Assembly: GCF_020360975.1 (NCBI RefSeq)
Contig: NW_025408674.1
Coordinates: 682,001-746,000 of the forward strand
Source: Hirsutella rhossiliensis
Lineage: Eukaryota; Ascomycota; Sordariomycetes; Hypocreales; Ophiocordycipitaceae
Reading direction: 5' to 3'
DNA: 64,000 bases
In this document: positions 28,931 through 39,426 of the stretch, in pieces
How the letters are laid out: every line of letters starts with the position of its first letter
How positions within the stretch are numbered: the first letter of the stretch is position 1
The notes under the pieces: generated by a model
What the model saw: only the letters and a program-made list of their open reading frames with translations
Told to the model about the DNA's origin: nothing
Database searches by the model: none
Translations under genes and position numbers: made by a program

Positions 28931-29711
28931 ATGGCTGTGTCATCGTCAGGCAGAAGGGCCAAGCCCAAAACCTCGAGGAGATCAATCTTCAGGCATCAAG
29001 TAGGCATCAGGATTATGCTGCTCAACGCGCCCGGGGGGCATATATCGCTTCGATTTGCCAACCCGAAGCAACATACGATTGTTCCGTTGCGGCACAAGCC
29101 CAAGAGCCCGTTAATACCGACTTCAAGGCTTTGAACAAGCGGATTGAATGGCAGATCAACAATCCCGACCGTGGCCTATGTTACATACCCATCGATCTCG
29201 AGAGCGCGAAGATCTTTGTGTTCACCGATGGATCATTCGCCAACAATAAGGATTTAAGCTCTCAAATCGGCTTTGTGATTATCATCGCCAATGAGACCGC
29301 GCAATCAACCGATTCATTTTCCATCCGCGGAAACATTCTTCATTGAGCTCAACTAAATGCAAGCGCGTTACTCGAAGCGTTCTTGCATCAGAGATCTATG
29401 GATTGACATCGGGCTTCGATCTCGCATTTGTGATCAAGCAAACGGTCAATACGATCGCACAACGCCTTGATCTGAAGCAAATCCCGCTCGTCATTTGCAC
29501 AGATTCATATAGCCTCTATGAGTGCCTCGTCAAACTTGGCACCACAACAGAGAAGCGACTCATGATAGATATCATGGCGCTGAGGCAGGCATATGAATCA
29601 AGGGATATTGCGGAAATCCGTTGGGTCAACGGCGCAGATAACCCTGCCGATGCTATGACGAAGGCATCACAAACAGCGCCCTCACGCAGTTTATTAGCGA
29701 CAATCAGCTAA
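28931..29711 (+). CDS. copia A copy 2 RT tail and RNase H (three frames)
   Basis: 28931-29134 carries the connection. 29131-29346 and 29343-29711 carry RNase H (FVFTDGSFANNKD, SEIYGLTSGFD, VICTDSYSLYECLVKLG, WVNGADNPADAMTK). The RNase H is split only by one missing G at about 29345; copy 1 has it. 29762-30107 is the 3' UTR, with no genes. Confidence 0.72.
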
Positions 29712-30107
29712 ACGTGAGGGTGGAAGGATTCGTTCATCGCAATAACACAACAATTCTCGACGAGATTTAATCGGTTTTTCGTTCCCTTCTTCTGCTTTAC
29801 CGTCGTTCTTTTATTCCATTCACATTAACGAGGAGATCCTCGTGTCCATATTCCAACGTGGGACCGATGGAATCAGCTAGCGCATCCGGCGCTCGAAATG
29901 CGGCCCATGATGGCGTGTGGCAGAACACACCCAGTGTGGGGAGGAGAGCTACAGTCAGAGCACACTATCCAACATAGTGATGCATCGTGGTAGGAGTTTG
30001 TTGGTGTTCTTGTTCGTGTTTTTCCTATCTCATCTTAATTCGCTGTGTTTGGTGTGTTTTTGGTGGATTGATTAGTGCGCGATCATCGATTTAGAAAGAG
30101 GTTCCAG

Positions 30108-30307
30108 TGTTGGATCCACCTGTGCACTAGGCACCGATCGCGCACGTATAACTAATCGACCGCGCTAGTCACGTGCGAGTAAGAGGTGAGACACAGGGAG
30201 GAAGGTCTTTGCACACAGTTTGTATGGGACACGTTTCCCTAGTTACACAAGATATAACCAATTGAACCAGTTCGAATAACCTCACTGCAGTGAAGAGCCT
30301 GTCCACA
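30108..30307 (+). repeat. 3' LTR of copia A copy 2
   Basis: 200 bp, the same as the 5' LTR; followed by TATAG. Confidence 0.94.
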
Positions 30308-30336
30308 TATAGCTTAAATTGCTTATATAATTGGCC

Positions 30337-31119
30337 GTGTGTGTGTGTGTGTGTATTTTCCGTCCAGCGACTTTAGTCGCTCAGGTCTCCTATCGGAGCA
30401 CAGGACGTGCTGAGCTGATCTAACTATTCCCGACCGCTATCTGACAAGATCAACCAGTTTCCCTTGTAAAGGCCTCATGGTCTCACATAACGACACCTGT
30501 CCACGGGCAGTTGTCTCTGCTGTAGACGCCACTAAAGTACATCGCAAGATGTCAGTACAAGTGTCCCGGCTGATCCTCCCCGCAACAGCCGTCCAGTCAG
30601 CTCATCCAGCATTTCGACGGCTCAAGGCGCTTTTCGTTCGTGGCCCTCACCCGTCAGCGGGATTTTGGGCAGGTGTGGTCAACCCTTGGTTTTCACCGGT
30701 CATAATTCTCTCATCCCTCTGCCAAAGCTACCAGAGCTTTATATCCATCCTCAATCGCCTGAGGAAAGGAAACCGGCCGAGGGGTGGCGGCAGGGAAAAA
30801 CCCTTCGAAGGAATCAGAGACTGTCGAGCAGCTTGCCTTCAGGAGAAAAACCTCCGCGACCGGCCACCGTTGTTTAGAAGAGCTTGTCTTCCAATACCCT
30901 TGGCTCCTTGGTTCCGGAGGAAGCCATGGGGTCCGAGTGGACGTTGTGTCGGGACCAGCTTTGCAGAGGAAGATGAGCTCTCCAAAGTCTTCCTCTGTGC
31001 TGTTAAGGCCCCGATGGGGTCTCACAGCAAAAGCGTGGTCGGGTGGCCTGCAAACCCTGCCCCGCGTAACAAGCCGCTAACAGCTCCGCGGGGTGAAGAA
31101 TTTTTACAGGGGAGAGTTG
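30337..31119 (-). mobile_element. internally deleted LINE derivative with (CA)n tail
   Basis: Minus orientation. The 5' end (31119 leftward, AACTCTCCCCTGTAAAAATT...) matches the 5' segment of the derivatives at 42610 and 46172 over about 170 bp. The 3' end (30357-30440, TTTTCCGTCCAG...GGACGTG) matches the 3' end of the LINE at 31132. The middle has only 3'-UTR-like sequence and no RT. It is flanked by ATATAATTGGCC at 30325-30336 and 31120-31131, a 12-bp target duplication, plus (GT)n on both sides. Confidence 0.7.
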
Positions 31120-31153
31120 ATATAATTGGCCGTGTGTGTGTGTGTGTGTGTAT

Positions 31154-31483
31154 TTTCCGTCCAGTGGCCTCAGGCCACTCAGGTCCCCTAGCGGGGCACA
31201 GGACGTGTTAGGCTAGTGGCTAATTTGCTACGTGAGACTACGTAGAAAGAACACTATCTAACATGGCATCAGCTCAAAGGCGCTCACAATCTAATCTGTT
31301 ACCCGTCAGCGGGTTGTGCAGGCGATGTCGTATACTGAACCATAATGGTCTGTGGTGCGGGCTGCGGTGGCAGCCGGGAGAGGCTTGCGCGGGCAGAAGG
31401 TGTCAACTCCACCTTCCGCCTGTCGCCGCCGGAGAAGAAAGAAAGGAAAGGGAGCACGACAGTGCTGTGATGGATAATTTCAT
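31154..31483 (-). other. LINE 3' UTR
   Basis: 330 bp between the ORF2 stop and the (CA)n tail. It contains CCCGTCAGCGGG, also seen in the 3' UTR of the derivatives at 30650 and 42804, and TTTTCCGTCCAG next to the tail. No coding signal. Confidence 0.7.
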
Positions 31484-32325
31484 CTAGTGATGCGGGCAGA
31501 TCTTCTCGAAGAAGGAGCTTGCCTTCGCCAGCTTGACGAATTTGTCGAAATCTCTACCTATTGCCCGCCGACCGCAAGAGCACGTGACACAAGCGTCGTC
31601 GTGCTGGAATCTTTCGTGGTAATCAGCAAAGTCACCGTGGTGAGTCCTCGCGGCCAGGAGGTGGTGAAGCATTGTTCTTGGGAGACCTAGCTCCGGAGGA
31701 CAGCCAGAAGGGAATTTGAGGGTCAGACTCTGATACTTATCGGGCGCTGAAGCATCCCACCAGGCTTGCACTGCGATTCTAGACCGCTGTCTAGCCGTCT
31801 TTCGCAAGAAGGCCAGTGTTGGGACTGCGTCTGCGGGTTCGGGCTGGGCGCATCCCGTCTTCGCCAGGATGTCGGCTTGTTCATTTCCTGGAATCTCGGT
31901 GTGTCCGGGTATCCAGCGGACTTCAGTCTTTCCGTGCGTTCTCGCCAGGGCCTGAAAGGTCAGAAAGACCCGTTGCGACGAGTCTGAAGGCTTGCCTCGT
32001 AGGCATTTGGCGGCTGCGATGTTGTCGAGGCATACCACTATTCGCTGTCTGGCAGACGAAGGGAGCCTGAGAGCGGCTTTGAGGCCTTCCAGCGCTCCTT
32101 TGGCCTCCGCATCGAATACCTCGGCAGGGCCGAGGCGTCCAGCCCCTTGGCGGGTTGAATGTCCGTTCTGGTGTACAGTGAAGCCATAACCGGCCGCACC
32201 GCTCGGGGAGAGCGAGCCGTCTGAGTATACGATGAGCGTGGACGGCGGGATAGATCGTAGCCAATCGAGAAAGTCGTTGGCTGTATCTTCTTTGGATGCA
32301 TTTTGTAGCGGCTGCAGTGTTTCGT
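31484..32325 (-). CDS. LINE ORF2, C-terminal RNase H part
   Basis: Continues ORF2 beyond the pogo insertion (NETLQPLQNASKEDT...). RNase H motifs: VYSDGSLSPSGAAGYGF (Asp), AEVFDAEAKGALEGLKAAL (Glu), VVCLDNIAAAKCL (Asp) and IPGHTEIPGNEQADILAK. It ends LHHLLAARTHHGDFADYHERF with a terminal Cys/His cluster. Removing the pogo element and one TA gives 3648 nt in one frame (1215 codons plus stop), so only the insertion breaks ORF2. Confidence 0.88.
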
Positions 32326-32327
32326 TA

Positions 32328-34176
32328 AGTCCCTGCACATAGAAATGGGCACCCCCCTGTTTTGGGCACCCCAAAAAATCACGACCATTTTCAACACCAT
32401 TAATTCAATCCCTTCTCACTGCCCACCACCGTGCACTACGATACAATCGTCACCTATTTCTGAAACCTCAGCTTCGGTTTCATCAGATTCTTCATTCTCA
32501 GCTGCGTTCACCTCCTCCTGCGCCCGTCGTATTGCCTCAATATTGGCGAACCTCGAATTCGGGCTCGTGACCACCCTCTTCCTTTTTCGGCTTGACGGCC
32601 GCCAATTGTGTTTCCAGTGCCTGAATCTGCAATTGAGCTTTTGCTAAAAGGCCATCCTTCTCGTCAAACCCTTTTGTGATCTTCCTGAACAGCAATCTCT
32701 TCGTGGGCACGTCGTCGTCTAGCTGGTTGAATTGAACTACCTGAACCTTCAGATCTTGCGAGCGCCTCGGGTCGACCACGCAATCTGGGATGTGTCTGAT
32801 TGCCAGTCACTGGTGGGTAAGTGGCTATTGAATGCATTGGCCACATTTTTCGCGTTCTTTTGCGTCTGTTGCTGTTCTCCAGCAGAAGAGGGCTCAAAAG
32901 TGGCTTCGCCATCGACACCGGCCACAAACCCGTCGCTTTCCAGCCACCCTTGATGTTTGACACAGTGAGCGCTTGCTCGCGTGCTTTCTGGTAGCAGGAA
33001 AGAAAGTTTTGCTTGCCGACTGGGCTTGAATCGGTCAGGAGGCTGAGAAATCCGACCTGTTTGCGGTAGTAGTGCTTAAGAGCGGAGAAGACAGACAAAT
33101 CGAGCGGTTGCAGCACATGAGAGGTATGGGAGGTAAGAAAGAAGGTGAATCTGATGCTGGTAGCATAGATACATGAAGTCAACCGTCTCGTGACTTCCGT
33201 GGCCGTCCAATACTAGCAGTCTTCGCTCCGAAGGGTCGGGTGGCTGGGTTCTTGGAATGAACCCCTTTCCGAGCCACTCCACCGCAGTTTGGTCCGAAGT
33301 CCAGCCGTTCTTTGTCGCAGTGAATTGCCAGTCACTAAAAGTACTGAGATCTTCTGGGAACCACTGTTGCTGGACCGATTTGCCCTTGAAAATGACGGGT
33401 GGAGGAGGAAGGTGCCGGCAGCGGACACGCACTCGATGAACGACGTCCAGACCCGAGAACCAGGCGTCTTCTTTTGTACAGATCGTTTTTCAGCACTGCC
33501 AACGACCAGGCCATTCTCCCCAAGTCCTTCCATGATGCCTGCTTCATCCATGTTGTACCTGTTCTCCGGCTTAATAGCCAGAATCTCGGGAAGGAAGAAA
33601 TTGTTGAACCAAGGCCGAATTACCTCGGTAGAAGCGCCGTTGACACGCGCAGAGTCTCTGTGATGGCACTTCTGGGTCCGAACTGCAGGATTTCGTCTTA
33701 AAAATGCTTGCATCCAGTGTTTTCCGAGCGGTGTGTGGTCTCCTTTGACGGCGAGCATGCGCTGCGCGAACTGCCTGATCTGCGAGTGAGTGGGAGGAAG
33801 GCCCAAGGCGTCCTGAATGAGAATCCATTCGGTAAGTTGCTTTTCCTGTGTCTGAGAAAGCCTCTGAAGAGCAGAAAATGCATCCTTTCTGCATTCGTGA
33901 CCATGCATGCGATTGTAAAGAGTTGCCCTCGGGACGCCCCAATCGCGAGCAGCCTTCTTGGCGGATCCGCCATTGGCGATTGCCTCAAGGGCGCTGTGAA
34001 TGTCAGACTCTGTATATTTCATCAGTAGTGGCTTGAAGACACATGCGTCAATTTTTTAGCAGATTGGATGCGTTTCCGCGGTGAAATTTGCTGTTGAAGT
34101 TGACGCAGCCGTTTAGGTTGGGCACCCATCTTGGGTGCCCAAAACAGGGGGGTGCCCATTTCTATGTGCAGGGACT
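32328..34176 (-). mobile_element. pogo-type element inserted in LINE ORF2
   Basis: 1849 bp flanked by TA (32326-32327, 34177-34178) with perfect terminal inverted repeats of about 45 bp (AGTCCCTGCACATAGAAATG... to GGGCACCC). The transposase is on the minus strand. The terminal repeats look young, yet the transposase is frameshifted. Confidence 0.92.
32537..34022 (-). pseudogene. pogo-type DDE transposase with frameshifts
   Basis: The start is the ATG at 34022 (MKYTESDIHSALEAIANGGSAKKAARDWGVPRATLYNR), a psq helix-turn-helix. A CENP-B type second helix-turn-helix follows (LGKHWMQAFLRRNPAVR). The DDE domain has NMDEAGIMEGLG (first Asp), LLVLDGHGSHETVDF (second Asp, 33076-33432 frame) and SHVLQPLDLSVFSALKHYYRKQ (third Asp, 32664-33182 frame). 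The Lys/Glu-rich tail lies in the 32537-32779 frame. Three frame changes near 33430, 33150 and 32780 break it, while the catalytic triad is still visible. Confidence 0.8.
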
Positions 34177-36982
34177 TATTGTACTTTCGTGGGACCAGTA
34201 CAGGGCGCTGGCAGTTCGCCAGCAATTTGTTCGTTCTCCTCAGCCGAGTTGGGAAGGCCTTTGGCGGAAGTTGGTATTTCAGCTTGACACACTTGATGAT
34301 GGGCCGAGGCGCAATCTCGATGGTGCGTTTGGCGAGAGGATGTGCATGATCCAACGATTTGATGCGAGCAGAGAACCGAATTCGTCTCCCCTCCAGTAGT
34401 TGGCGAACCGGGGGTATGCCGCTTTCTCGGTGCAAGACAGCGATCCGGGTGGTCTTCCACGTCGGCAGAATCGCTCGGACGGCCTGCACGAGGGCTTTAC
34501 TCATTTTCCGCAGAAGCTGTTGGATTCGGGACGGTCCTTGCACCGTCGGTTGTCTCCAACGCGGCGACGTTGGGCCTGGATACCAGGCTTCGACGCCGAA
34601 GAGCAGAATCGGTTCGACACAGGCTCTAACGGCCCGCTGCATAGCGCGCGGCAGAGCGCCCCGCCGGGTGTTCCCTAGGCTCCGGATATGGTTGGCGACC
34701 GCTTGGGCCTTGGCCGTCCACTTTTCGACATGGGTCTTGAATGTCAACTTCCTGTCCAGCCAGAGGCCTAGCCAGCGCATGGCTGTTTCTGGTCGCTTCT
34801 CCATGTCACCGTGGCGGACGGGCGGCTTGGTTTCCCGCCTCCTCGGCGAGAAGTGCATGACTTCTGTCTTTTCTGGATCGAATGAGATGCCGTTGGCGGC
34901 GCCCCAGTTCACGAGTTCTTGAAGGTATTCCGACGCCTTTTGCGATGTCTGCTCCAGCGATTGTCCGACGCAGAGAATGGCGGTGTCATCCGCGTATCCG
35001 AACCGTCCTTCGGGATTGCCTAGCCGATAGATCGCTTCGGTGTAGAGCAGAAACAAGATCGGCGACACGGGTGAGCCCTGTGGGAGGCCGCACTGCAGTG
35101 GCGTTGTCGGTGTCGTGATGTCTTGGTATCTGACTCTTGCGGATCGGCCGCTCATGAACGAGCCTGTCCACCGCGCTAGATTGTCCGGCCAGCCTTGCTC
35201 ACGGAGCCTCAGGACAAGCCTGTTGCACATGGCGGTGTCGAAGGCTCCTTGGATGTCTGCTGTGACCAATGTGGCCACCTGTCCACGTGCGAACGCTTCT
35301 TCGATGTCATGAATCAGCGCGGCGACCAGGTCAACGGCAGACCGTTTTGGGAGAGCGCCGGCTTGCTGTGGATGAAGGACCGCATAATGGATTGATGCCC
35401 ACGCTAGACGGCGAGCGATCAGCCGCTCAAGGCCCTTCCCAAGACAGGAGAGCAGAGAAATAGGGCGCCAAGCTCTCGGGGTCGACAGGTTTTTCTTTCC
35501 CGGCTTGGGGATCATGACCACTTCTGCTTCTCGAAACGCTCCAGGATGATGGCCCACCGTCAGGCATCCCTGATAAAGGCGGCGGACGTGTCCCCTAACG
35601 ATGTCCCATACTGCTTGCAGCAGCTTGACCGTGATGTTGTCGGCTCCGGGCGAGGTATTACCCGTCTTGATTGTGGCGTCCTCTGCTTCTTCCAGCGTGA
35701 CTTCTTGAGCAAAAGGTATCTTGCGGGCTGGTTGGACCGGGATCCATGGGTCCGCAGTGTCATCCGCCGCCGTACGGCGTTCAAGAGTGCTGCGTCTCAG
35801 CGCGTTCGCTTTTTCCAGCTGGGTCTCGTATACAACGTCACCGATTTGAAGCGGTGGGGGCTGGAAAGCTCCCGGCGATTTGAGCCACCGGACTGCCTTG
35901 TAAATCGATGCGCTATCCGAGAAGCCGTCGATGAGGTTGCGCCAGTACTGCCGCTTAGCACGGCGGACCACACGCTGAAAATCTCTTCTTGCTAGTTGGA
36001 TTTCCTGGCTGAACCCCAAAGGGAGGCTTCTTCGTATGGCGCGGTACTCCGCAGCGGCTTCGGCGCATTCGTCGGTCCACCACGGCGCACTTCGCGTTCC
36101 TTTCCGTACGGGGCGGCCGGCACTTCTGGCAGCCGATTGAAGGAGGTCAACAAGCGCCGCGGCGAGTGCGTCAAGCTGCGAGGCTGTTGCCGTGTCCGTT
36201 GGTATTTCACAAGCTCCTGCGGCAACGAGTTCCTTGAAGCGTTTCAGTTCATCGTCGGTCGTGACACGCACTTTGCCCGTCACCTGTGGTAGGCTCAGGC
36301 TAAGATCGGGAAGTATGAGACTTAGAGTGAAGTGGTCCGAGCTCGTGGCGAGATGGTCTTCCACAACCGCAGACGCCAAAGCGATGTTGGAGAAAGCCAA
36401 GTCGATTGTGTTGCCATGAGGGTTTGTCGGCTCGTCCGCCGTATTCAAAAGATTCAGTCCGTTTTCGGCCGCCCAGGTGGCAATGTCCTCCCCACGGCCC
36501 TCCAGTCGTCCCGTTTGCCAGGTGTAATGCTTAGCATTGAAGTCACCAGCCACAAGGGTCTTTTCTGGTGCCGACCACCGCAGCAGCACGTCCAAGGAGA
36601 CGTCATAGTGCGGTTGGCGGTAGAAGTTGACGATTGTGACGCCGTTCACCGTAAGCCACAGGATGTCTCGGGTGAGTGCCGGTCGTTTCTGGTCTGCGAG
36701 AATCCGCGAGTCCTTACGGATGTATGTCATGACCCTCGGCCGCGTGTCATTGCTATCCCAGCTGTCGACGGGTGAGTAGGTGTCGTAGGCTGGGTGAGTT
36801 TTGGTTAGGCATCTTGAGTTCTTTGCCTCTGTCCAGGGTTCTTGGAGAAGGACGATGTCATATTTGGCGGAGTCAGCCAGTGCCAAAGCGCAATCGTGGG
36901 CTGGCGGGATCTTGCCCACATTCGCTTGGAAGACCTTGAGTGTCTTCTTGTCGGGATTGTGTACTCTTGGCCGCCGACTCAT
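34177..36982 (-). CDS. LINE ORF2, endonuclease and reverse transcriptase part
   Basis: About 935 LINE codons. The N-terminal APE-type endonuclease shows VFQANVGKIPPAHD, IVLLQEPW, VAGDFNAKHYTWQ, TIDLAFSN and SSDHFTLSL, with catalytic Asn, Glu, Asp and His in place. The RT shows WRPISLLSCLGKGLERLI, VTADIQGAFDTAMCNRLV, GLPQGSPVSPILFLLYTE and FGYADDTAIL. It is then cut by the pogo element after VPRKYN. Its coding sequence is intact up to that point. Confidence 0.9.
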
Positions 36983-37073
36983 GGAGAAGACGGGTTGGTG
37001 TTGGCACGGCGCCGCTTAGGCGATGTCAGCAAGGGGCGTCTCGCCGGCGCTTCTGGCCTGAGTTCCGCGGCCC

Positions 37074-38578
37074 TCAGGCGTATCGGAGACGCGATGGCAG
37101 AACTGGCGGGGTGCAGGTGGAGAAGTTAGTCAGGGCCTGGGGGTTGACATGTTCTTGAGGCGGGTACATGACTGCCACTGGGGCACGCTGTTGTTCTGCG
37201 ACGGCCTCCGGTGCTGGCTGGCCATTAAGCTCCGTCTGAGATTGCTGTCGCTGCTGTGCAGCCTGTTGTTGTTGAAACAGGCGAGATCCCATCTGTCTGA
37301 TCAGTGCTCGTTGTTCTTTTGGGAGACGATGGAGCAGGCCATGTGCTCTCTTCGGCCGCGCCGGGCATGCTGCAAGGTCCGCAGCATGGGGCCCAAGGCA
37401 GTTGGCGCACTGTTCGGGAGCCGTGCAGCTGTCACTGGCGTGATTCGTCTTGCCGCAGCGTTTGCATCGTGTTTGTCTGTTGCAAGCATGCCGCGTGTGA
37501 TAGTCCCAGCAGTTTTCGCATTGCTTAGGGGGGTTCGTTCTTTCGATGTGTCTGGCTACTCGGCTGGTGCCGAAAAGGCTCCAGGGTCTTTTTGTCGGTT
37601 CCAGGAGGGAGATGATGAGTGTCTTGTTGGGAAGTTGTTCATTGTCACGGCGAGGGACTCGGATGCTAACCGGCGTGTGTCCCGTCTGGTTGTTTACTTC
37701 ATCACGGACGGCAGCGTCATAGTCTACTTCGTTTCCGTACAGGTCTGTAAGCCTACGAGGGCAGTTGTCTACGACGTAGTTGTACCATTTTTGGCTGGTT
37801 TCAACAGCCGTTGCGCCAAGATCGTCGGCCCATTCGGCTTGGCGTTCAATAAGCAGATCACGGGTGGCTTTGTCTGCGGCGCGAATGGCCCAACCGGTGT
37901 TCACTTGGAGGACTTGCGGGATCCGATTGAGCTCAAGGCCCGTCTTGCTGGCTACGTGAGCTCGTATGGCGTAGCCGATGTGGTTTCTGGCTGGTGCGTC
38001 GGCTTCAAGGCGGACGAAGACCCGGAGGTCTTCTCGCGACGGAGCGGGCACCGGCGATCCTTGCGCTTGGTGATGAGTGGCAGCAGGCTTGGGTCGTGGA
38101 TTTGCCGGAGAGGCGGTCCCGTTGGCGGCTATGCCGCTATAGGTCGGTGTAGATGCAGGGCTGGTGTTGGCCAGAGTTTGTTCCCAAAAACCGAGGAAGC
38201 TAGTGGAGAAGTGCTTGGCGAAGTCGCGTTCCGGCCCGGTAGCAAATTCCTTGGCGGCCTCGTTGAAGTGTGCACAGAAGGTTCGGAAAACCCTGAGTTT
38301 GGCGTTGTAGACGGCGGCTTGCGCGTCGATGAGCTGGGTAGCTGCATGGGTGATGTCAATGGGCAACCGCTGCTCCTGTGTGGCCGTCGTAGGCAGTGCA
38401 GGGAATTCGTCAAGCTGCTGTCCTTCCGCATTGGCAGCATTGCACATTCGGGTAAGTGGCGACGAGGGCGTCTGGGCCGTCCTTCCGCGTGGGGGTGAAA
38501 CGCCAATGTCGGTGATCTCCGCAGGGGAGCTGTCTCGAAGGAGGGCTGCGCGGGCGCCTCGAGCTAAGTTGTTGGGGG
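37074..38578 (-). CDS. LINE ORF1, Gag-like RNA-binding protein (5' end missing)
   Basis: About 500 codons open on the minus strand. Codons upstream of 38578 belong to the neighbouring terminal repeat, so the true start is absent; the first internal Met is MCNAANAEG at about 38447. The C-terminal part has CKRCGKTNHASDSC (C-x2-C-x4-H-x4-C), a preceding CENCWDYHTRHAC and a following CANCLGPHAADLAAC, the knuckle cluster usual for Tad/Jockey ORF1. The end is Gln-rich. It is expected to coat the LINE RNA. Confidence 0.82.
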
Positions 38579-38670
38579 TATCCCTCGGGATGCGCGAAGA
38601 CTGCAACGCCAATTTTGCAGGGATCTTATCCAATAAAATGGCCACATATCAACGGTACATCGATTACCTA

Positions 38671-39426
38671 CTATTTTATATGATGATACAAGTCCCAGCA
38701 ATCCCCCACTCTACAAAGAGATACATCGCACTGCTCACAACCCCAACGTGACTGCCGCACCCTCTGGCGATTGATGCTATCGTCATCTAGTGCGCCCAAA
38801 GGCGGCCTTTGTTGTTGACTTTGTGAGCGAACCTGGCCTAATCGGAAGCCTTGGCAGGCTACGCACCTAGAGCACTTGCCGCGCTGTTTATGTATGTGTT
38901 CCGAAATAGGCAATGTTTCGGCGCCGGCCCGATATCTCTGCCGTGATGTGCCATTTGTTGCGTGATGTTGAATAAGCTGATCGATTAGATAACTGCGCCA
39001 TCGAATCTGGGAATCGAAGGTCTGCCATTGTGGGTTGCCGCGTTGCTGCAGGATGAACGTGTTGATCAGTGCTGTATCCAATAAGAAACCGTATGCAATA
39101 GCTTTCCAGCCACCACGCCGCATTATGTGATCATATCCCATATAGCCGCGAAGCTGATCTCCAACGTCAACACTGCCCATCTCGTCATTGTACTCGACCG
39201 TTACAATAGGCAATTTGAGCTTCTTCGTATGCTTATCTTTAAACTCTTCTTTGATCGCTCTTTGTTGTGGCTTCGAGACGTTGGCTGGCCGCTTCCTGAT
39301 TCGCTCTTCAATCTCGTTGCCCGTATGCACAGTTGATAACATGAGCACGAGGGCATTGTCTTTCCAGGCGATCTGGTTGATAAGGTTATCAGGCGTGGGA
39401 TAAGCTGAAGCTTGCCCCAAGGCCAT
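38671..39426 (-). CDS. piggyBac-like transposase, C-terminal part with Cys-rich domain
   Basis: Contains LMLSTVHTG, VEYNDEMGSVDVGDQLRGYMG (third catalytic Asp in the NxxMGxVDxxDQ motif) and GWKAIAYGFLLDTALINTFIL. The C-terminal domain is CSRCVACQGF...CEQCDVSLCRVGDCWDLYHH, a zinc-binding cross-brace type cluster used by piggyBac enzymes for end binding. The stop is at 38671. All three catalytic Asp residues are present across the two fragments. Confidence 0.85.
   Translation of the reverse strand: MALGQASAYPTPDNLINQIAWKDNALVLMLSTVHTGNEIEERIRKRPANVSKPQQRAIKEEFKDKHTKKLKLPIVTVEYNDEMGSVDVGDQLRGYMGYDHIMRRGGWKAIAYGFLLDTALINTFILQQRGNPQWQTFDSQIRWRSYLIDQLIQHHATNGTSRQRYRAGAETLPISEHIHKQRGKCSRCVACQGFRLGQVRSQSQQQRPPLGALDDDSINRQRVRQSRWGCEQCDVSLCRVGDCWDLYHHIK

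Larger units (their letters stand above)
24210..30307 (+). mobile_element. Ty1/copia retrotransposon family A, copy 2, complete
   Basis: 6098 bp with 200-bp LTRs at 24210-24409 and 30108-30307 and a perfect duplication TATAG (24205-24209, 30308-30312). The order is Gag, PR, IN, AT-hook linker, RT, RNase H. Copy 1 at 1-5442 is near identical, but each copy carries different 1-3 base indels. Between them, almost every domain is open in at least one copy. Confidence 0.95.
31132..38578 (-). mobile_element. Tad-like non-LTR retrotransposon (LINE), split by a pogo insertion
   Basis: On the minus strand: ORF1 with zinc knuckles (37074-38578), then ORF2 with endonuclease, RT and RNase H (36982 to 31484, interrupted at 32328-34176), a 3' UTR of about 330 bp and a (CA)n tail at 31132-31153. 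The C-terminal RNase H and the ORF1 knuckles fit the Tad1 clade. Its 5' side ends against the piggyBac-like terminal repeat at 38581, so the promoter region is missing here. Confidence 0.9.

Noticed and set aside
30477..31211. 244-codon open frame on the plus strand
   Set aside because: It lies antisense across a LINE derivative and reads through the (GT)n microsatellite (VCVCVCIF); no domain.
37149..38498. 449-codon open frame on the plus strand
   Set aside because: It is the antisense shadow of LINE ORF1, whose minus-strand product has clear zinc knuckles.
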